A stretch of 64,000 nt of DNA from CAZQVN01 sp964596775 (GCA_964596775.1 CAZQVN010000017.1:6983-70982); one strand, 5' to 3'; positions 18,241 to 28,436 are shown, counted from the first letter of the stretch. Program-made: numbers and translations. The notes: generated by a model not told the origin, from the letters alone.

Positions 18241-19422
18241 TCACCAGGGGCCACTCCTCGAAACCGTGACGAACGCGCCGCCATCGAGGCGATAGAGCCC
18301 CTGGTACCCGCCGGCCCAGAGCCGGCCGTCCCGGTCCGCAAACGTGCACTGGATGGCGGGGCTCTCCAGCCCCTGTTCCCCGGAAAACTGGACGAAGGAC
18401 GTGCCGTCGTAACGGTACAGGCCGAAGTGTTCCATCGGAAACCACACGTTTCCGCTGCTGTCCAGGCCGAGATCCCAGGCTTCCGTGCCGTTCACCCCGT
18501 CCCGCCCGGTCACGCTCGTGAACGACGCTCCGTCGAAGCGACACACTCCCTCGTAGTGGGTCGCAAACCAGAGGATTCCGTTTTCATCCTCGAGAATGTC
18601 GTTGACGGAGTTGCTGCACAAGCCGTCCTTCTCGGAAAAGTTCTTCAGAGTTGTGCCGTCGAAACGGAAGGCGCCGCCCCCGGTGCCGAACCAGAGGTTG
18701 CCGGCCCGATCCTCGGTGATGCAGTGGATGATCTCCGGGCTCGACACCCCGCGCAGTGGGTCGAATTCCGACGGCGGAATCGGAAACGTCACAAAGCGCC
18801 GTCCGTCGAATCGACAGGCCCCGCCGAGCGTGCCGGCCCACACGGTTCCTGCACGATCCACGAGGATCGCCCAGGTGTCGTCATGGGGCAGTCCATCCGT
18901 CACGGTGAAGTGGACGAAGGAGTCTCCGTCGCGGCGGGTCACGCCCCCTTCCGTCGCGAACCAGAGGTTGCCCTCACGGTCCTCCACGATGCCCCGGACC
19001 GCGACCCCGCCGAACCCTTCCGCGATCGAGTAGTACGTCAGCGCTCGACCGTCGAACCGGGCAACCCCGTCGCCGTTCGTGCCGAACCACATGTCTCCTC
19101 TCGAGTCCTGAAAGATCCGGCGCACGAAGTCGCTGATCACGTCGGGGGGCGGACCATGGTCGGGGCCGGGATCCGCCGCCGCGGTTCGGCCTGCGTTCGG
19201 GTCGGAAGCTTCGGCGTGTCCAACCGCGCCCGGGTCCGACGCCCCGCCGGACTCGGAGTGCTGCGCGTTCGTGCAACCGGTAGCAACAAGCGCCAGCAAC
19301 GCCACCCCGACGCCGAGCCGGATTCGTTGCCGCACCATGGCACCACGGGCCGTCCGCCTCCATGCGGGCGCGATCCCGTGGTCGCCGGAACAACGCGGTT
19401 CGTTTACGGAGTCTTTGTGCAT
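18241..19422 (-). CDS. Lipoprotein with two-component-regulator-propeller repeats
   Basis: Six or so Reg_prop blades run through the protein, with phrases such as DSRGDMWFGTNGDGVARFDG, EDREGNLWFATEGGVTRRDG and DENGILWFATHYEGVCRFDG. No histidine kinase or DNA-binding domain follows, so this is a free-standing propeller. A lipobox (ALVATGC) places it on a membrane. The ATG at 19422 has AGGAG four bases upstream but gives a long 30-residue n-region; ATG at 19338 gives a more normal signal peptide without a ribosome site. With the first start it has 393 residues. Probable role: surface or periplasmic binding. It follows a short reading frame (19430-19678) whose stop overlaps its ribosome binding site. 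Confidence 0.75.
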   Translation of the reverse strand: MHKDSVNEPRCSGDHGIAPAWRRTARGAMVRQRIRLGVGVALLALVATGCTNAQHSESGGASDPGAVGHAEASDPNAGRTAAADPGPDHGPPPDVISDFVRRIFQDSRGDMWFGTNGDGVARFDGRALTYYSIAEGFGGVAVRGIVEDREGNLWFATEGGVTRRDGDSFVHFTVTDGLPHDDTWAILVDRAGTVWAGTLGGACRFDGRRFVTFPIPPSEFDPLRGVSSPEIIHCITEDRAGNLWFGTGGGAFRFDGTTLKNFSEKDGLCSNSVNDILEDENGILWFATHYEGVCRFDGASFTSVTGRDGVNGTEAWDLGLDSSGNVWFPMEHFGLYRYDGTSFVQFSGEQGLESPAIQCTFADRDGRLWAGGYQGLYRLDGGAFVTVSRSGPW

Positions 19423-19429
19423 CCTGCTC

Positions 19430-19678
19430 CTAACCCGTCGTGTTGATGATCCGCGGGTCGTCCTGGAACGGCATCCCGTCGCTGGTCCGCTGGGCGAAGA
19501 TAGTGTACTCGAAGTCCAGCACCTGGGTGTTGCCCTTGATCTTGTCCTTCATGGTGATCCTCTGCGGCTCGATTTCGATGTCGAAGTTCCTGAGTGCGTC
19601 GGCCGCGGCCGGGCTGTACTGGGTGTTCCCGCCCCCGTGGACCACACCGTAGATCGTGAGGCCCGCGAAGTAGAACAC
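19430..19678 (-). CDS. Hypothetical short protein, possibly the 3' remnant of a larger gene
   Basis: An 82-codon frame ending in TAG at 19430, just inside the ribosome binding site of the propeller lipoprotein gene. The residue make-up (DIEIEPQRITMKDKIKGN, then QVLDFEYTIFAQ) looks like real protein, but no family is recognised and the N-terminus (FYFAGLTIYGVV) begins abruptly without a ribosome site. Upstream on the same strand, in another frame, is a kinase-like scrap (19683-19739). The stretch may be gene debris rather than an intact gene. Confidence 0.35.
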   Translation of the reverse strand: MFYFAGLTIYGVVHGGGNTQYSPAAADALRNFDIEIEPQRITMKDKIKGNTQVLDFEYTIFAQRTSDGMPFQDDPRIINTTG

Positions 19679-19956
19679 CGAGCGGGTGGTCGAGGCGCGA
19701 CAGCGTCCGCGCCTCGCGCAGGAAACGCGATGCCGCGTCGGGAGCGGTTTTGCCCGCCGGAACCTGAGCCCTGGCCGGGAGGGATTTCTCTCATGGAAAC
19801 TGGCGCCTCATTGTGGAATCATCCGTCCCTGCCGGGGCCCCGGCGGAACGCTCGGGCGCGGGAGGGGGAGTTCGGGCCGCAGCCCATGAAAGCGACCCTG
19901 GGATCGTGCGGAAGTCCTGCCACAATCCCGATCCGGACACTTCACAGGAGACGATC

Positions 19957-20424
19957 GTGCCGCCCATCCACATCAACCCCGACTTCTACCTCGAAACCGC
20001 CAACGGTCGCGTGATCACGCCGGAGCGCAACACGGAAGCGTGGGCGCGCTGCCATGCGGCCCTGGCCGATGCCCTGCGCGTCGCAGATCCGGCAACCCGG
20101 GTGTACGTCCTGATCGGTCCTCAGGGCGCCGGGAAGACGACCTGGGGCCGCGCGTGCCCGGCCGACCTGGACGGAGCCATCCTGTTCGACGCGATTCTCG
20201 TGAAGCGGGTAGAACGCGCGCCCATCCTCGCGGCCGCGGCGGCGCATGGCGTGGCTGTCGTGGCGGTCTGGTTCCGCACGCCCGTGGATGTGTGCATCGC
20301 GCGCAATGCCGCACGCCCGCCGGACCAGGTCGTGCCGGAGCAGGCGATCCGGAATGTCCATGCGGCGATCGAACCGCCGGCTCTTGAAGAGGGTTTCGAG
20401 CGGGTCATCGAGGTTCTGCCCTGA
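19957..20424 (+). CDS. P-loop NTPase, zeta-toxin/AAA kinase-like
   Basis: A 155-residue protein starting at GTG 19957, which has AGGAG six bases upstream. Walker A is IGPQGAGKTTWGRA (about residues 50-63); further on are VAVVAVWFRTPVDVCIARNAAR, the Walker-like strand and arginine lid of small kinases, and PDQVVPEQAIRNVHAAIEPP. It resembles small zeta-toxin or polynucleotide kinase-like ATPases that phosphorylate a small molecule or nucleic acid end; substrate unknown. No antitoxin-like gene is adjacent, so a toxin role is not supported. Confidence 0.7.
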   Translation: MPPIHINPDFYLETANGRVITPERNTEAWARCHAALADALRVADPATRVYVLIGPQGAGKTTWGRACPADLDGAILFDAILVKRVERAPILAAAAAHGVAVVAVWFRTPVDVCIARNAARPPDQVVPEQAIRNVHAAIEPPALEEGFERVIEVLP

Positions 20425-20466
20425 GGTCCGCGTCGGCGCGCCTCGTGGATCTCCCGGTTCGAACTT

Positions 20467-23161
20467 CTACTGTTTCCCCGTTGCCGGAGCCCAGCCCGTC
20501 ATCAGCGTGACCGGTGACGCGAGTTCCTCTTCCGGAGGAGCCGTGACCAGAAAGCGCTCGCCGTCCGGCGCCACATCGTAGCGCCAGATGCCGCCGGCGC
20601 CGTGGAACTGAAAGAGTTTTCGCGCCGCCCCGGCCCGGAAACCTGCCTGCGTCGGCTCGATCTCGACGGAAATCAGGTTGTGCTGCGGGTCGAAGTAGAA
20701 GAGTTCATGACCGTTCGGATGCCAGCGGGGCTCCCGGCCGCCCCCCTGGGACACCTGCCAGCGGCCGCCCGGCTGCGGAAAGGCCGCCACGAAAATCTCG
20801 GCCTGCCCGGTTTCGTCGGACGCGTAAGCCACCCATCGTCCGTCGGGAGAAAACTGGGGGCTGCGTTCCCCGGCAGAAGAGGCCAGGGAATACGTCCGGC
20901 TTCCTGTTTCCGGCGAGAGATCCGAGATGGATATCCGGAAGGTTGCGAGTTGAACTCTGGGGGATGTACAGGATCAGGTCGCCCCACGTTGATTGGGGCC
21001 AGATGAAATTGTCGCCCGGAATGATCCGGCGCGACTGTGTTCCGTCAATGGAGAGGACGTCGAGGCCATACCCGGACCGGCTGGATGTCATGACGACAAC
21101 GGACTTTCCGTCCGGAACCCAGCAGACCCCCGGATGGTCGTCCACATCCACGGTGACCTTCCGGCGTCGTCCGGAATCCAGGTCGACCAGCCAGACATCC
21201 GACGTGCCCCGATCCGTGTTGGCGATCGGCAGAACGGCGCTCCGCCCGTCGGGAGACAGTTGCGGTGTGCCCCCGTAGGTGTAATCCGCCGGTTCTCCGA
21301 CATCGCCGAGATTCCTGCCGGATCGGTCCAGCCAGCGGAGCTGCGATCGCGACAGGTTGTTTCCGGTCATGCAGAGCAGCACGCCGTTTTCGGACGCGGC
21401 GAACACCCCCCGGCTGAACCGTGTGTCCATCCGCGCGTCGTTCACGAGCGGCACGGCCGGTCCTGTGGTCCTGAGCGATCCGGTGTCGAACGGTTGCGCC
21501 ACGAGGATCGTCCCGCGGATGTAGACGAGGTGACCCGAGGCGTAAATCACGTTGGAGGCCACTTCGAGGACCGCCGTGCGTTTTGTGGACCCGAGTTGTC
21601 CCGCGTAGATCGTCGGGCTGTCTCCGCGACCGGCCCCGGCCCGGCGCGCCAGGTAGAGGAAGTGCTTTCCATCCGGGAGAAAGTGGGGGTAGCGGTGCGA
21701 GGCCTCTTCCAGCGTCGTGTCCATCACCGTTTCCGCGGCGACCGGACCGCCTTCCGCGGCGATCCGCGAGATCGGACCGTAGGAATCTCCCGTGTACAGG
21801 ATCACCCCGTCGCGGTTCCAGGTGCCGCCTCGCGCGTCGATGTTGTACGCCAGTTCAATGACCGGCCCGCCGGCGACGTCGACACGCTTCAGTGATCCGT
21901 CGGCGAAAAAACCCAGGCTCCGTCCGTCGGGGGAGAAGAAAGGCCCCTCGGCCTCCTCGGTGCCCTCGAGCGGACGGGCATCCTCCTTGCCGATGGATCG
22001 CACCCAGAGGATGTCGGGCCCTTCGCCGTTCCGGGCGCAGAACGCCACCGTGGAACCGTCCGGGGAAACGGCCAGCGGCATCGGCTTGTAGACGCTGGAG
22101 GAAAACAGCACACCGGCCGGCGGCAGGAGCGACGCCGTGACCGGCGGCGCTCCCGGCGCCGGCCGTTTCGTGAGCAGGGGCATGGCCACGGCCGCCACGA
22201 CGGCGATCGCCGCCACGCCCCAGGCGATCGCTTCGCGCCCGCTCCGCTTCGGAGCGGGCGGCTTTGCCGGCTCCGTTTTCGGCCCGCCCCCCTCCATGAT
22301 CCAGGACAGCTGGAGCCCGATATCGTGGGCGCTCTGCAGCCGGTCCACCGGATCCTTGGCCAGGCAGGCCCGGATCAATCGGTCGAGAGCTGGAGGTGCC
22401 TCCGGTGTCGACCGGGTGATCGACGACGGTTCGACGCCCATGATCGATGTGATCAGCGTCGCCTGGCTCCGCCCCTCGAAAGCGCGTCGTCCCGTGGCCA
22501 TTTCATACAGCACGCAACCGAGCGCCCACACGTCGGCGCGGGTGTCCGCTTCCTGCCCCTCGAGCTGTTCCGGCGCCATGTACTGGAACGTGCCGATGAT
22601 CGTTCCCTCGGTGGTCAGCGGTTGGGCCACCGTCGGCGACTGCGTCAGCGCCGTCATCGAGGAACTTCCGCCGGCGCCGGCCAGGCCGGTGGCCCGGGCC
22701 AGACCGAAGTCCATCAGCTTGACGCCCGCCCGGGTCAGCATCACGTTGCCCGGCTTGAGATCCCGGTGCACGACGCCCGCCTTGTGGGCGCGGTCCAGCG
22801 CGTCGGCGATCTCCGAGCCGAACCGGAGCACCTCGGGTATCGGCAGCGCGCCCTTCTTCAGGCGCTCCGCCAGCGTTTCCCCCTCGATCAGCTCCATCAC
22901 GAGGTAGTCGGTGTCCCCCTCGCGGCCGACGTCGTGGAGCACGCAGATGTTCGGATGGTTGAGGCCGGACACGGTCTTCGCCTCCCGCTCGAAGCGGGTG
23001 CGGACCTCGGCGTTGCCGGACAGGTGCTCGGGAAGAACCTTGACGGCCACGTCGCGGCCGAGGCGGGTGTCGCGGGCACGATACACTTCGCCCATGCCCC
23101 CCGCGCCGAGCGGGGCACTGATTTCGTAGGGGCCGAGGCGCGTTCCGGGGGCGAGTGTCAT
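20467..23161 (-). CDS. Membrane Ser/Thr protein kinase with PD40/TolB-like propeller, one frameshift
   Basis: The N-terminal kinase domain opens with PGTRLGPYEISAPLGAGGMGEVYRA and has VAVKVLPEHL (ATP-binding Lys), HRDLKPGN (catalytic loop, near residue 130), DFGLA and APEQLEG. A single TM (WGVAAIAVVAAVAMPLL) separates it from an extracytoplasmic WD40/PD40 propeller (SPDGSTVAFCA, SPDGRSLGFFA, SPDGRSAVLPI). The propeller switches frame near 20936: the first frame runs to RNLP, and the homologous continuation ISDLSPETGS with FSPDGRWVAYAS is in another frame to the stop at 20467. One extra base in the CCGG at 20935-20938 explains it; corrected length about 897 residues. This could be a sequencing error or a real lesion. 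The ATG at 23161 lacks a clear ribosome site. Confidence 0.82.
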
Positions 23162-23275
23162 GTGAGAAGGGAAGTTATCCCAACGGCGGAGCGGTGTCCA
23201 TGAGGGTAGAAACCGCGGGAGATGCGCCCCGCCCGTGACCTTGCCCCATCCCGGCCGATCTGGGAACATGCCCCC

Positions 23276-25180
23276 ATGAAACCGACCGAACTCAATCGAT
23301 TCCGGAAACTGGCCGCGCCCCGACTGCACCCTTCCGAAGACCTCGTCGTGTTTGCCGTATCCCGCATGAACCTGGACAAGGACCGCTACGATTCCGCCCT
23401 CTGGGCGGTCGACGCAACCGGCGTCCGCGAACTGGCCGGCGTGACCCGTGCCGGCAGCCCGGAGTGGTCGCGCGACGGATCGCGGCTTGGATTGCTCATG
23501 CGCGTGCCCGATGACCCGGATGCCACCGGGGACGACGCGGAACGTCACGCGCAGCTCGCGATCCTCGACGATCCGAAGGGAAGCGGCGCGGCGCGGGTGC
23601 TCACGAAGTTTTCGCTCGGCGTGTCGAAGTTCAAGTGGGCTCCCGACGGAGCCACGCTCCTCGTGGCCGCGGCCGAGTACGCGGAAGCGTGGACGAAGCT
23701 CGGGGCGAAGGAGCGGGGCAAGCAGCCGCGCCGGATCACGTCGGTGCCCTGGAGGTTCGACGCGGGCACCACGTATGACGACCGGCAGCCGGTGCTGGCG
23801 CTGGCCGACGTCACCGGGCAGCGGGAACCGCGGCGGATCGACCTCGGCGCCGTGCTCGAGATCGAGGACATGGCCTGGCACCCGGATGGGAAGAGCTTTG
23901 CCGTCCTCGTGCAGCGGGTCCATGCCGACCGGACGCGCTGGGAGCAGGCGCTGCTCGAGGTGGACGCCGAATCGGGTGCCACGACCGAGCGTCACGCCGA
24001 CGGCAGCTGGGTGGAAATCCACTACGTGGGGTCGCGGCTGATCGCGATCGGTCTTCCGGAGATCAACGACTGGCCGGCGCCGTTCACGCTCCACGAAATC
24101 GGCGCGGACGGGAAAGTCGTTCCGCTCGTTCCCGAACTTGACCGGATGGTCACGCACGGCCGCACGGCCGGCGATTCCCTCTACTTCCTGCACGAAGACA
24201 TGGGGCGCTCGTGCCTGGCCCGCTGGAGTCCGGAAGGGCTGGAGCGGTTTCCCCAGGATCACCCGTTCCTCAGCGATTTCGACGTCCGCGCCGACGGCGA
24301 ACGGGTTCTCGTGGCCCAGTCCTCCACCGATCCCGGGGAGATCGTCCGGGTGCGCGGCGGCAAGGGGGTCACCGTCACCGGTCTGAACCAGGATTTTCGT
24401 GACGGCGTGAAGCGCACAGCGCCCGAGCACTTCACGGTGAACACCGGCGGCGCCGAGGTCGACACCTGGGTCTTCCTGCCCGAGGGAACGGACAACGTTC
24501 CGGTCCTTCTCAATATCCATGGCGGGCCGGCCACCCAGTACGGTTTCTACTTCTTCGACGAGTTCCAGGTCTACGCCGAGGCCGGGTACGCGGTGGTGGC
24601 CTGCAACCCGCGCGGTTCGTCCGGGCGCGGCAAGGCGCACCTCCGCGGCGTCCGCAGCGACGCCTGGGGCGAGGCGGACCAGCAGGATGTCCTGGCCTGC
24701 CTCGACGAGGCGCTGAAGCGGTTCCGGCGTCTCGACGCCGCGCGCGTCGGCGTCATGGGCGGATCGTACGGCGGATTCCTTTCCGCGTGGCTGACCGCCC
24801 GGACCGACCGGTTCAAGTCCGCGGTCGTGGAACGGGCGCTGCTCGACTGGGAAACGTTCTCCGGAAATTCCGACATCGCCACGGTGTTCGCGCCGATGTA
24901 CTTCGACGATCCCTCACCCGAGTTCCTGGCCACGAAGAGCCCGCAGCGGCTGGTGGCCTCGGTCAAGACGCCGACGCTGCTCATCCACAGCGAGCAGGAC
25001 TGGCGCTGCCCGATCGACCAGGCGGAGCGCTACTTTCACTCACTGCTCAGGCAGGGGGTGACGACCGAGTTCCTGCGCTTTCCGGGCGAGTGTCACGAAC
25101 TGACCCGCGCCGGAACGCCGAAGCACCGGCAGGCGCGGTTCGAGGCGATTCTCGAGTGGCACGGGCGGTTTCTGCGCTGA
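23276..25180 (+). CDS. S9-family prolyl oligopeptidase/acylaminoacyl-peptidase-like enzyme
   Basis: A 634-residue cytoplasmic-looking enzyme with no signal peptide. Residues 1-370 form a beta-propeller (ALWAVDATG, RVLVAQSS segments). The alpha/beta-hydrolase domain starts near PVLLNIHGGPATQYG (oxyanion motif HGGP), with catalytic Ser in GVMGGSYGGFLSAW (about residue 498), Asp in SEQDWRCPIDQAE (about 575) and His in FPGECHELTRAG (about 606). It should cleave short peptides, possibly N-acylated. It is divergent from the kinase gene; 114 bp separate their starts. Confidence 0.9.
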   Translation: MKPTELNRFRKLAAPRLHPSEDLVVFAVSRMNLDKDRYDSALWAVDATGVRELAGVTRAGSPEWSRDGSRLGLLMRVPDDPDATGDDAERHAQLAILDDPKGSGAARVLTKFSLGVSKFKWAPDGATLLVAAAEYAEAWTKLGAKERGKQPRRITSVPWRFDAGTTYDDRQPVLALADVTGQREPRRIDLGAVLEIEDMAWHPDGKSFAVLVQRVHADRTRWEQALLEVDAESGATTERHADGSWVEIHYVGSRLIAIGLPEINDWPAPFTLHEIGADGKVVPLVPELDRMVTHGRTAGDSLYFLHEDMGRSCLARWSPEGLERFPQDHPFLSDFDVRADGERVLVAQSSTDPGEIVRVRGGKGVTVTGLNQDFRDGVKRTAPEHFTVNTGGAEVDTWVFLPEGTDNVPVLLNIHGGPATQYGFYFFDEFQVYAEAGYAVVACNPRGSSGRGKAHLRGVRSDAWGEADQQDVLACLDEALKRFRRLDAARVGVMGGSYGGFLSAWLTARTDRFKSAVVERALLDWETFSGNSDIATVFAPMYFDDPSPEFLATKSPQRLVASVKTPTLLIHSEQDWRCPIDQAERYFHSLLRQGVTTEFLRFPGECHELTRAGTPKHRQARFEAILEWHGRFLR

Positions 25181-25181
25181 G

Positions 25182-25500
25182 TCACCGCGTTCCGAGAACG
25201 GTCAGCCGGAACGTCACGGGTTCCGGGGCATCGACGCTGAACCCGATCGCCGTCCGGTTCACGAACGGCTTCGGCAGGTCGGGAAGAACGCGCAGTCCGG
25301 CGGGCGCCGGCGCTCCGATCCGGTGGTGACAGCCGATGCCGCCGAGCTGGGAAAACGCAGCTGAAGCGCCTTGACAGGCTGTTCGGAACGCACCACGTCG
25401 GAGGGTCGCCGGTGCCGAGGATGATCTCGATCAGTCGCACGACGTCGCAGACATCGATGATGTTGTCCCCGGTGACGACCCCGGCCAGGCGGGCCGCGTG
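25182..25500 (-). pseudogene. Remnant of a secreted protein: dockerin-like repeat and truncated FlgD-like domain
   Basis: Minus-strand reading gives a dockerin-like stretch TGDNIIDVCDVVRLIEIILG (about 25402-25470), which after a frame change continues as LRVLPDLPKPFVNRTAIGFS followed by DAPEPVTFRL, and stops at 25182. The second piece resembles the NPF...TAI entry of FlgD-like C-terminal domains, cut short. No start or intact frame exists. It reads as decayed 3' debris between the S9 peptidase and the lipase gene. Confidence 0.5.
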
Positions 25501-25543
25501 ATTGGTCCCGTCGACACCCCCGATGTCGGATTTCCAGCCTCAG

Positions 25544-28141
25544 TCAGCGAGCGACGACCACTTTCTGAACGAGGTTGCGACCTCCCGCATCGAGCCTGAT
25601 GAAATAGAGCCCGGTCCCCACGGACCGGCCATTCGCATCCCTGAGATCCCATCTATCCATGTGAGTTCCCTCGCGGCGAGCGCCATGAGAGATCTCGCGC
25701 ACCTTGCGACCGGCGACATCGTAAACCACCAGCCGCATCTCCGAGTCATGAGGCAACTCGTAGCGCAGTAAGGTCACGCCGTCCGCCGATGCGGAGGACG
25801 ACAAGGTAAGGTGACGATCGGGCATGCCCGGCTTGCGTGAGGCGGCTTCGTCAACCGCCCGTGCTCCGGAGCGCCTCCACTTCTCGGTCCGGATGATTCT
25901 CCCGAATCCATCGACGTAGCCCACCCAGAAGTCCTTGTTCTCATCGAGGGATCCATGGGGATTCTTGCTTGTTGTGTGGCTGCTTTGACCGTGCGGATAA
26001 CCGCCTCCCTTGACCACCCATTCCCAGCCGTCGACCAGCCTCAGATGGTCGTTCGCGTCGGTCGGGGGTGGACCACCCCTGGGTGTCGAGTAGAGTCCGA
26101 CCCAATCGCATGGCCCCTGGACGCCGCCGCGCCAGCTCAGTTGCAGGAATGGCGTCCTAAGAGGGCCGATTTCCACCGTCGAAATTCCGATCTCGGGAAC
26201 TCCATCATCAACGAGATTCACGAGCCGTTTGATGTACTGCACCTGATCGTGGCCCTTTTCGCAGTAGAAGTCAGCCACACTGCACCTTACACCTCCAGGT
26301 ATTGGACCCGGAACGCTCGGCGCACCAAGAATCTGGCATCCCCCGAACGGAATCCCGTTGCTCCATTCGATTCGCGACGGACCTATTTGCCTGTAGCGAC
26401 CGTCCTCCCTTTCGTCGATGGAGCGATCCACAATGTTCGTAGTGAGCACGGCGAGTTTTCGGATGTGCGCGTACTCGTTGTCGAGGCCATCGAAGTCCGC
26501 ATCCGTACCCGGGACGTGCGCGACGTAGTCCTCTTTTCCGACGACCGCGTATCCATTGGGCACCCTGGTTCTGAAGTACGACTCCAGCCTTTCCGTGAAG
26601 ACGCGCGACGTTCCGAAGCCGTACATCACGATATTCCGGCGATCATACCCGTACCTCGTGACGAGATAGTCCACGAGGTCAAGAACAGCGACCGTGGCGA
26701 GCGCCGCGCCCAGGCTGTGACCGGTGAAGTAGACCCGCGCCCGTGATGTATCCGTTACGTGTCTGCGGATCGCCCTGTCGAGGTCCTCTTCCAGGCTCTG
26801 TCGTATTCCGAGGCCAGGAAATACACCCGGATTGGGTCCAAAGTAGGCATCTCGGAATCCACGATGAACGGTGCGGACGAGAGGAGGGCCATCGCGTCGG
26901 TACCAGTCGGCTTTGATTGCATTGACATCTGTCAGAACGTCCTCGTTCTCCGCCGTTCCCCGGAAACCGACAACCAGGTCGCCAATGTGCTCATTCCCGG
27001 CGATGAAGACGTCGGTGTCTGAGTTATGAGGAGTTCCGTCAATGAAGGATACGAACCGCCAGCAGGAATGGGAAACAGCGAAGGCAGGTTCACCGCTGCT
27101 CAGCGTGTCGGCGTATGGGGTAGCGAGTGGTGGACTAAACGGATCCTTTGGGGCGGGCAGCATGTCGCCTTCCACCTTGTTCTCGAGTGTGCCGCGCCCG
27201 ATCGAAGCACGACCGTCAGCATAGGCAATGTTGGCCATGACCGCGAGAAAGACGGCCACATCCCGATCAAAGGCGATCTCGGCGCCGTTCTCGTTCATAA
27301 GAACGTCGCCAAGCGGCGTCTCGTTGGCAAGGTGGACAACCTGATCATGAAGCGTCTTCGAATCATACCCGTCGGCGTCGATCCGGATGTCGTATGCACC
27401 GGGCAGCAATGGGATCCAGGCATTGCCCGACGCGTCAGTCTGCACTCCAGCGGCGGCATTGGTGCCAGAGCGGTCAATGGCGGTCACCGTTGCCCCGATG
27501 ACAGGTTCGGCCGCACAGGTCATGCGGTTTTCCGTCAATGCCCGCAGCGTGATGCGCCCGTGTGTCGAAGTATTCACGGCAACCAATTGTGGATGCATGA
27601 GCACACGCTTCACTCCCGGTTTGTGCTCGGGTGTTCCGTTGAAAACGAAGCTCTGCTCGAGGTCGAGTTCTAGATCGAGTTCATCCGACAACCGGGTGAC
27701 TATTTCAATGGGAGGGACGATGTCAACGATAACGCCGGACCGGTCGCCGCTCGGAAAGATGAGGTTGTCCATGTCGGGTCGAAACGTGTGGCCGTCGGAT
27801 ACATGCGCATCAGGTGTCAGGACCACCTGTCCCGAGTCGACGACGATGCTCAGGCGATCGCAGGTTCGAGGAGAAAGATCGAGATCCACGAGAATATCGG
27901 CCAGGTCGTCGCTTGCCGGGGACAGTCGAATGGTTTTCGCTTCGTGGAACGCGCGGCGCAGGATGTCGCCGCTTATGCAATGCACCTTGATCGCACCAAT
28001 TTCACACCGTGCCGTCTCCACATATTCGATGTTTCTTCGAGGCCCCGGCCCGTTGTGCCACGTCTCAAGGGAATGGACGGACGGTGGCAATGACAGGGCC
28101 AGGGTGGCGGTTGCAACAAGACGCACAACGAGTGTCCTCAT
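25544..28141 (-). CDS. Secreted class 3 lipase with carboxypeptidase-regulatory-like and FlgD-like domains
   Basis: An 865-residue protein. ATG at 28141 is preceded by AAGGAGGAGG; a signal peptide follows (VRLVATATLALSLPPSVHS). Residues about 210-285 resemble a CarboxypepD-regulatory Ig fold (VIGATVTAIDRSG, LLPGAYDIRIDADGYD). The lipase_3 domain has VVGFRGTAENEDVL, VHRGFRDAY, the nucleophile elbow VYFTGHSLGAALATV (near residue 475), and a later DADFDG segment. The C-terminus is a FlgD-Ig variant (DRWDLRDANGRSVGTG, LYFIRLDAGG). Local base composition is visibly less GC-rich than the neighbours, hinting at acquisition. It probably hydrolyses extracellular acylglycerols. Confidence 0.85.
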   Translation of the reverse strand: MRTLVVRLVATATLALSLPPSVHSLETWHNGPGPRRNIEYVETARCEIGAIKVHCISGDILRRAFHEAKTIRLSPASDDLADILVDLDLSPRTCDRLSIVVDSGQVVLTPDAHVSDGHTFRPDMDNLIFPSGDRSGVIVDIVPPIEIVTRLSDELDLELDLEQSFVFNGTPEHKPGVKRVLMHPQLVAVNTSTHGRITLRALTENRMTCAAEPVIGATVTAIDRSGTNAAAGVQTDASGNAWIPLLPGAYDIRIDADGYDSKTLHDQVVHLANETPLGDVLMNENGAEIAFDRDVAVFLAVMANIAYADGRASIGRGTLENKVEGDMLPAPKDPFSPPLATPYADTLSSGEPAFAVSHSCWRFVSFIDGTPHNSDTDVFIAGNEHIGDLVVGFRGTAENEDVLTDVNAIKADWYRRDGPPLVRTVHRGFRDAYFGPNPGVFPGLGIRQSLEEDLDRAIRRHVTDTSRARVYFTGHSLGAALATVAVLDLVDYLVTRYGYDRRNIVMYGFGTSRVFTERLESYFRTRVPNGYAVVGKEDYVAHVPGTDADFDGLDNEYAHIRKLAVLTTNIVDRSIDEREDGRYRQIGPSRIEWSNGIPFGGCQILGAPSVPGPIPGGVRCSVADFYCEKGHDQVQYIKRLVNLVDDGVPEIGISTVEIGPLRTPFLQLSWRGGVQGPCDWVGLYSTPRGGPPPTDANDHLRLVDGWEWVVKGGGYPHGQSSHTTSKNPHGSLDENKDFWVGYVDGFGRIIRTEKWRRSGARAVDEAASRKPGMPDRHLTLSSSASADGVTLLRYELPHDSEMRLVVYDVAGRKVREISHGARREGTHMDRWDLRDANGRSVGTGLYFIRLDAGGRNLVQKVVVAR

Positions 28142-28436
28142 TACAATCCTCCTCCTTGTCACACTGATTTCTGGATAAGGAAATCGGCACTGTGAAGATA
28201 CTCACGACACAGTCGGCTCACTGACGCATGCCGGTGAGCGTCCGATAGGGAAGTATCAATAATTGGATCACAAAGTACATGGAATGTACAGGAAATTGTC
28301 GCAGTGGTGGCGCAAGGCATCGGGAAGAGCGGAAATATGGGCCGGTTTGCACCTTACTTGCTGCGATGGCACCCGTTTCGTCCATGATCCTCTGAGCTCA
28401 GAGCACGGAAACGGATGTCTACGGCTGGCCCGCCGG
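28142..28436. other. Intergenic region between lipase and SGNH pseudogene
   Basis: About 295 bases without a credible gene. It holds the lipase ribosome binding site and leader at its left end, and a 14-bp perfect palindrome CTCTGAGCTCAGAG at 28390-28403. I see no convincing promoter. Confidence 0.6.

Noticed and set aside
19957..20424. Toxin-antitoxin module based on the zeta-toxin-like P-loop protein
   Set aside because: No antitoxin-sized partner gene lies beside it; the call stays at P-loop kinase-like.
23162..24640. An upstream minus-strand extension of the kinase frame
   Set aside because: It runs antisense to the S9 peptidase and adds no domain; the kinase begins with its typical PGTRLGPYEI at 23161.
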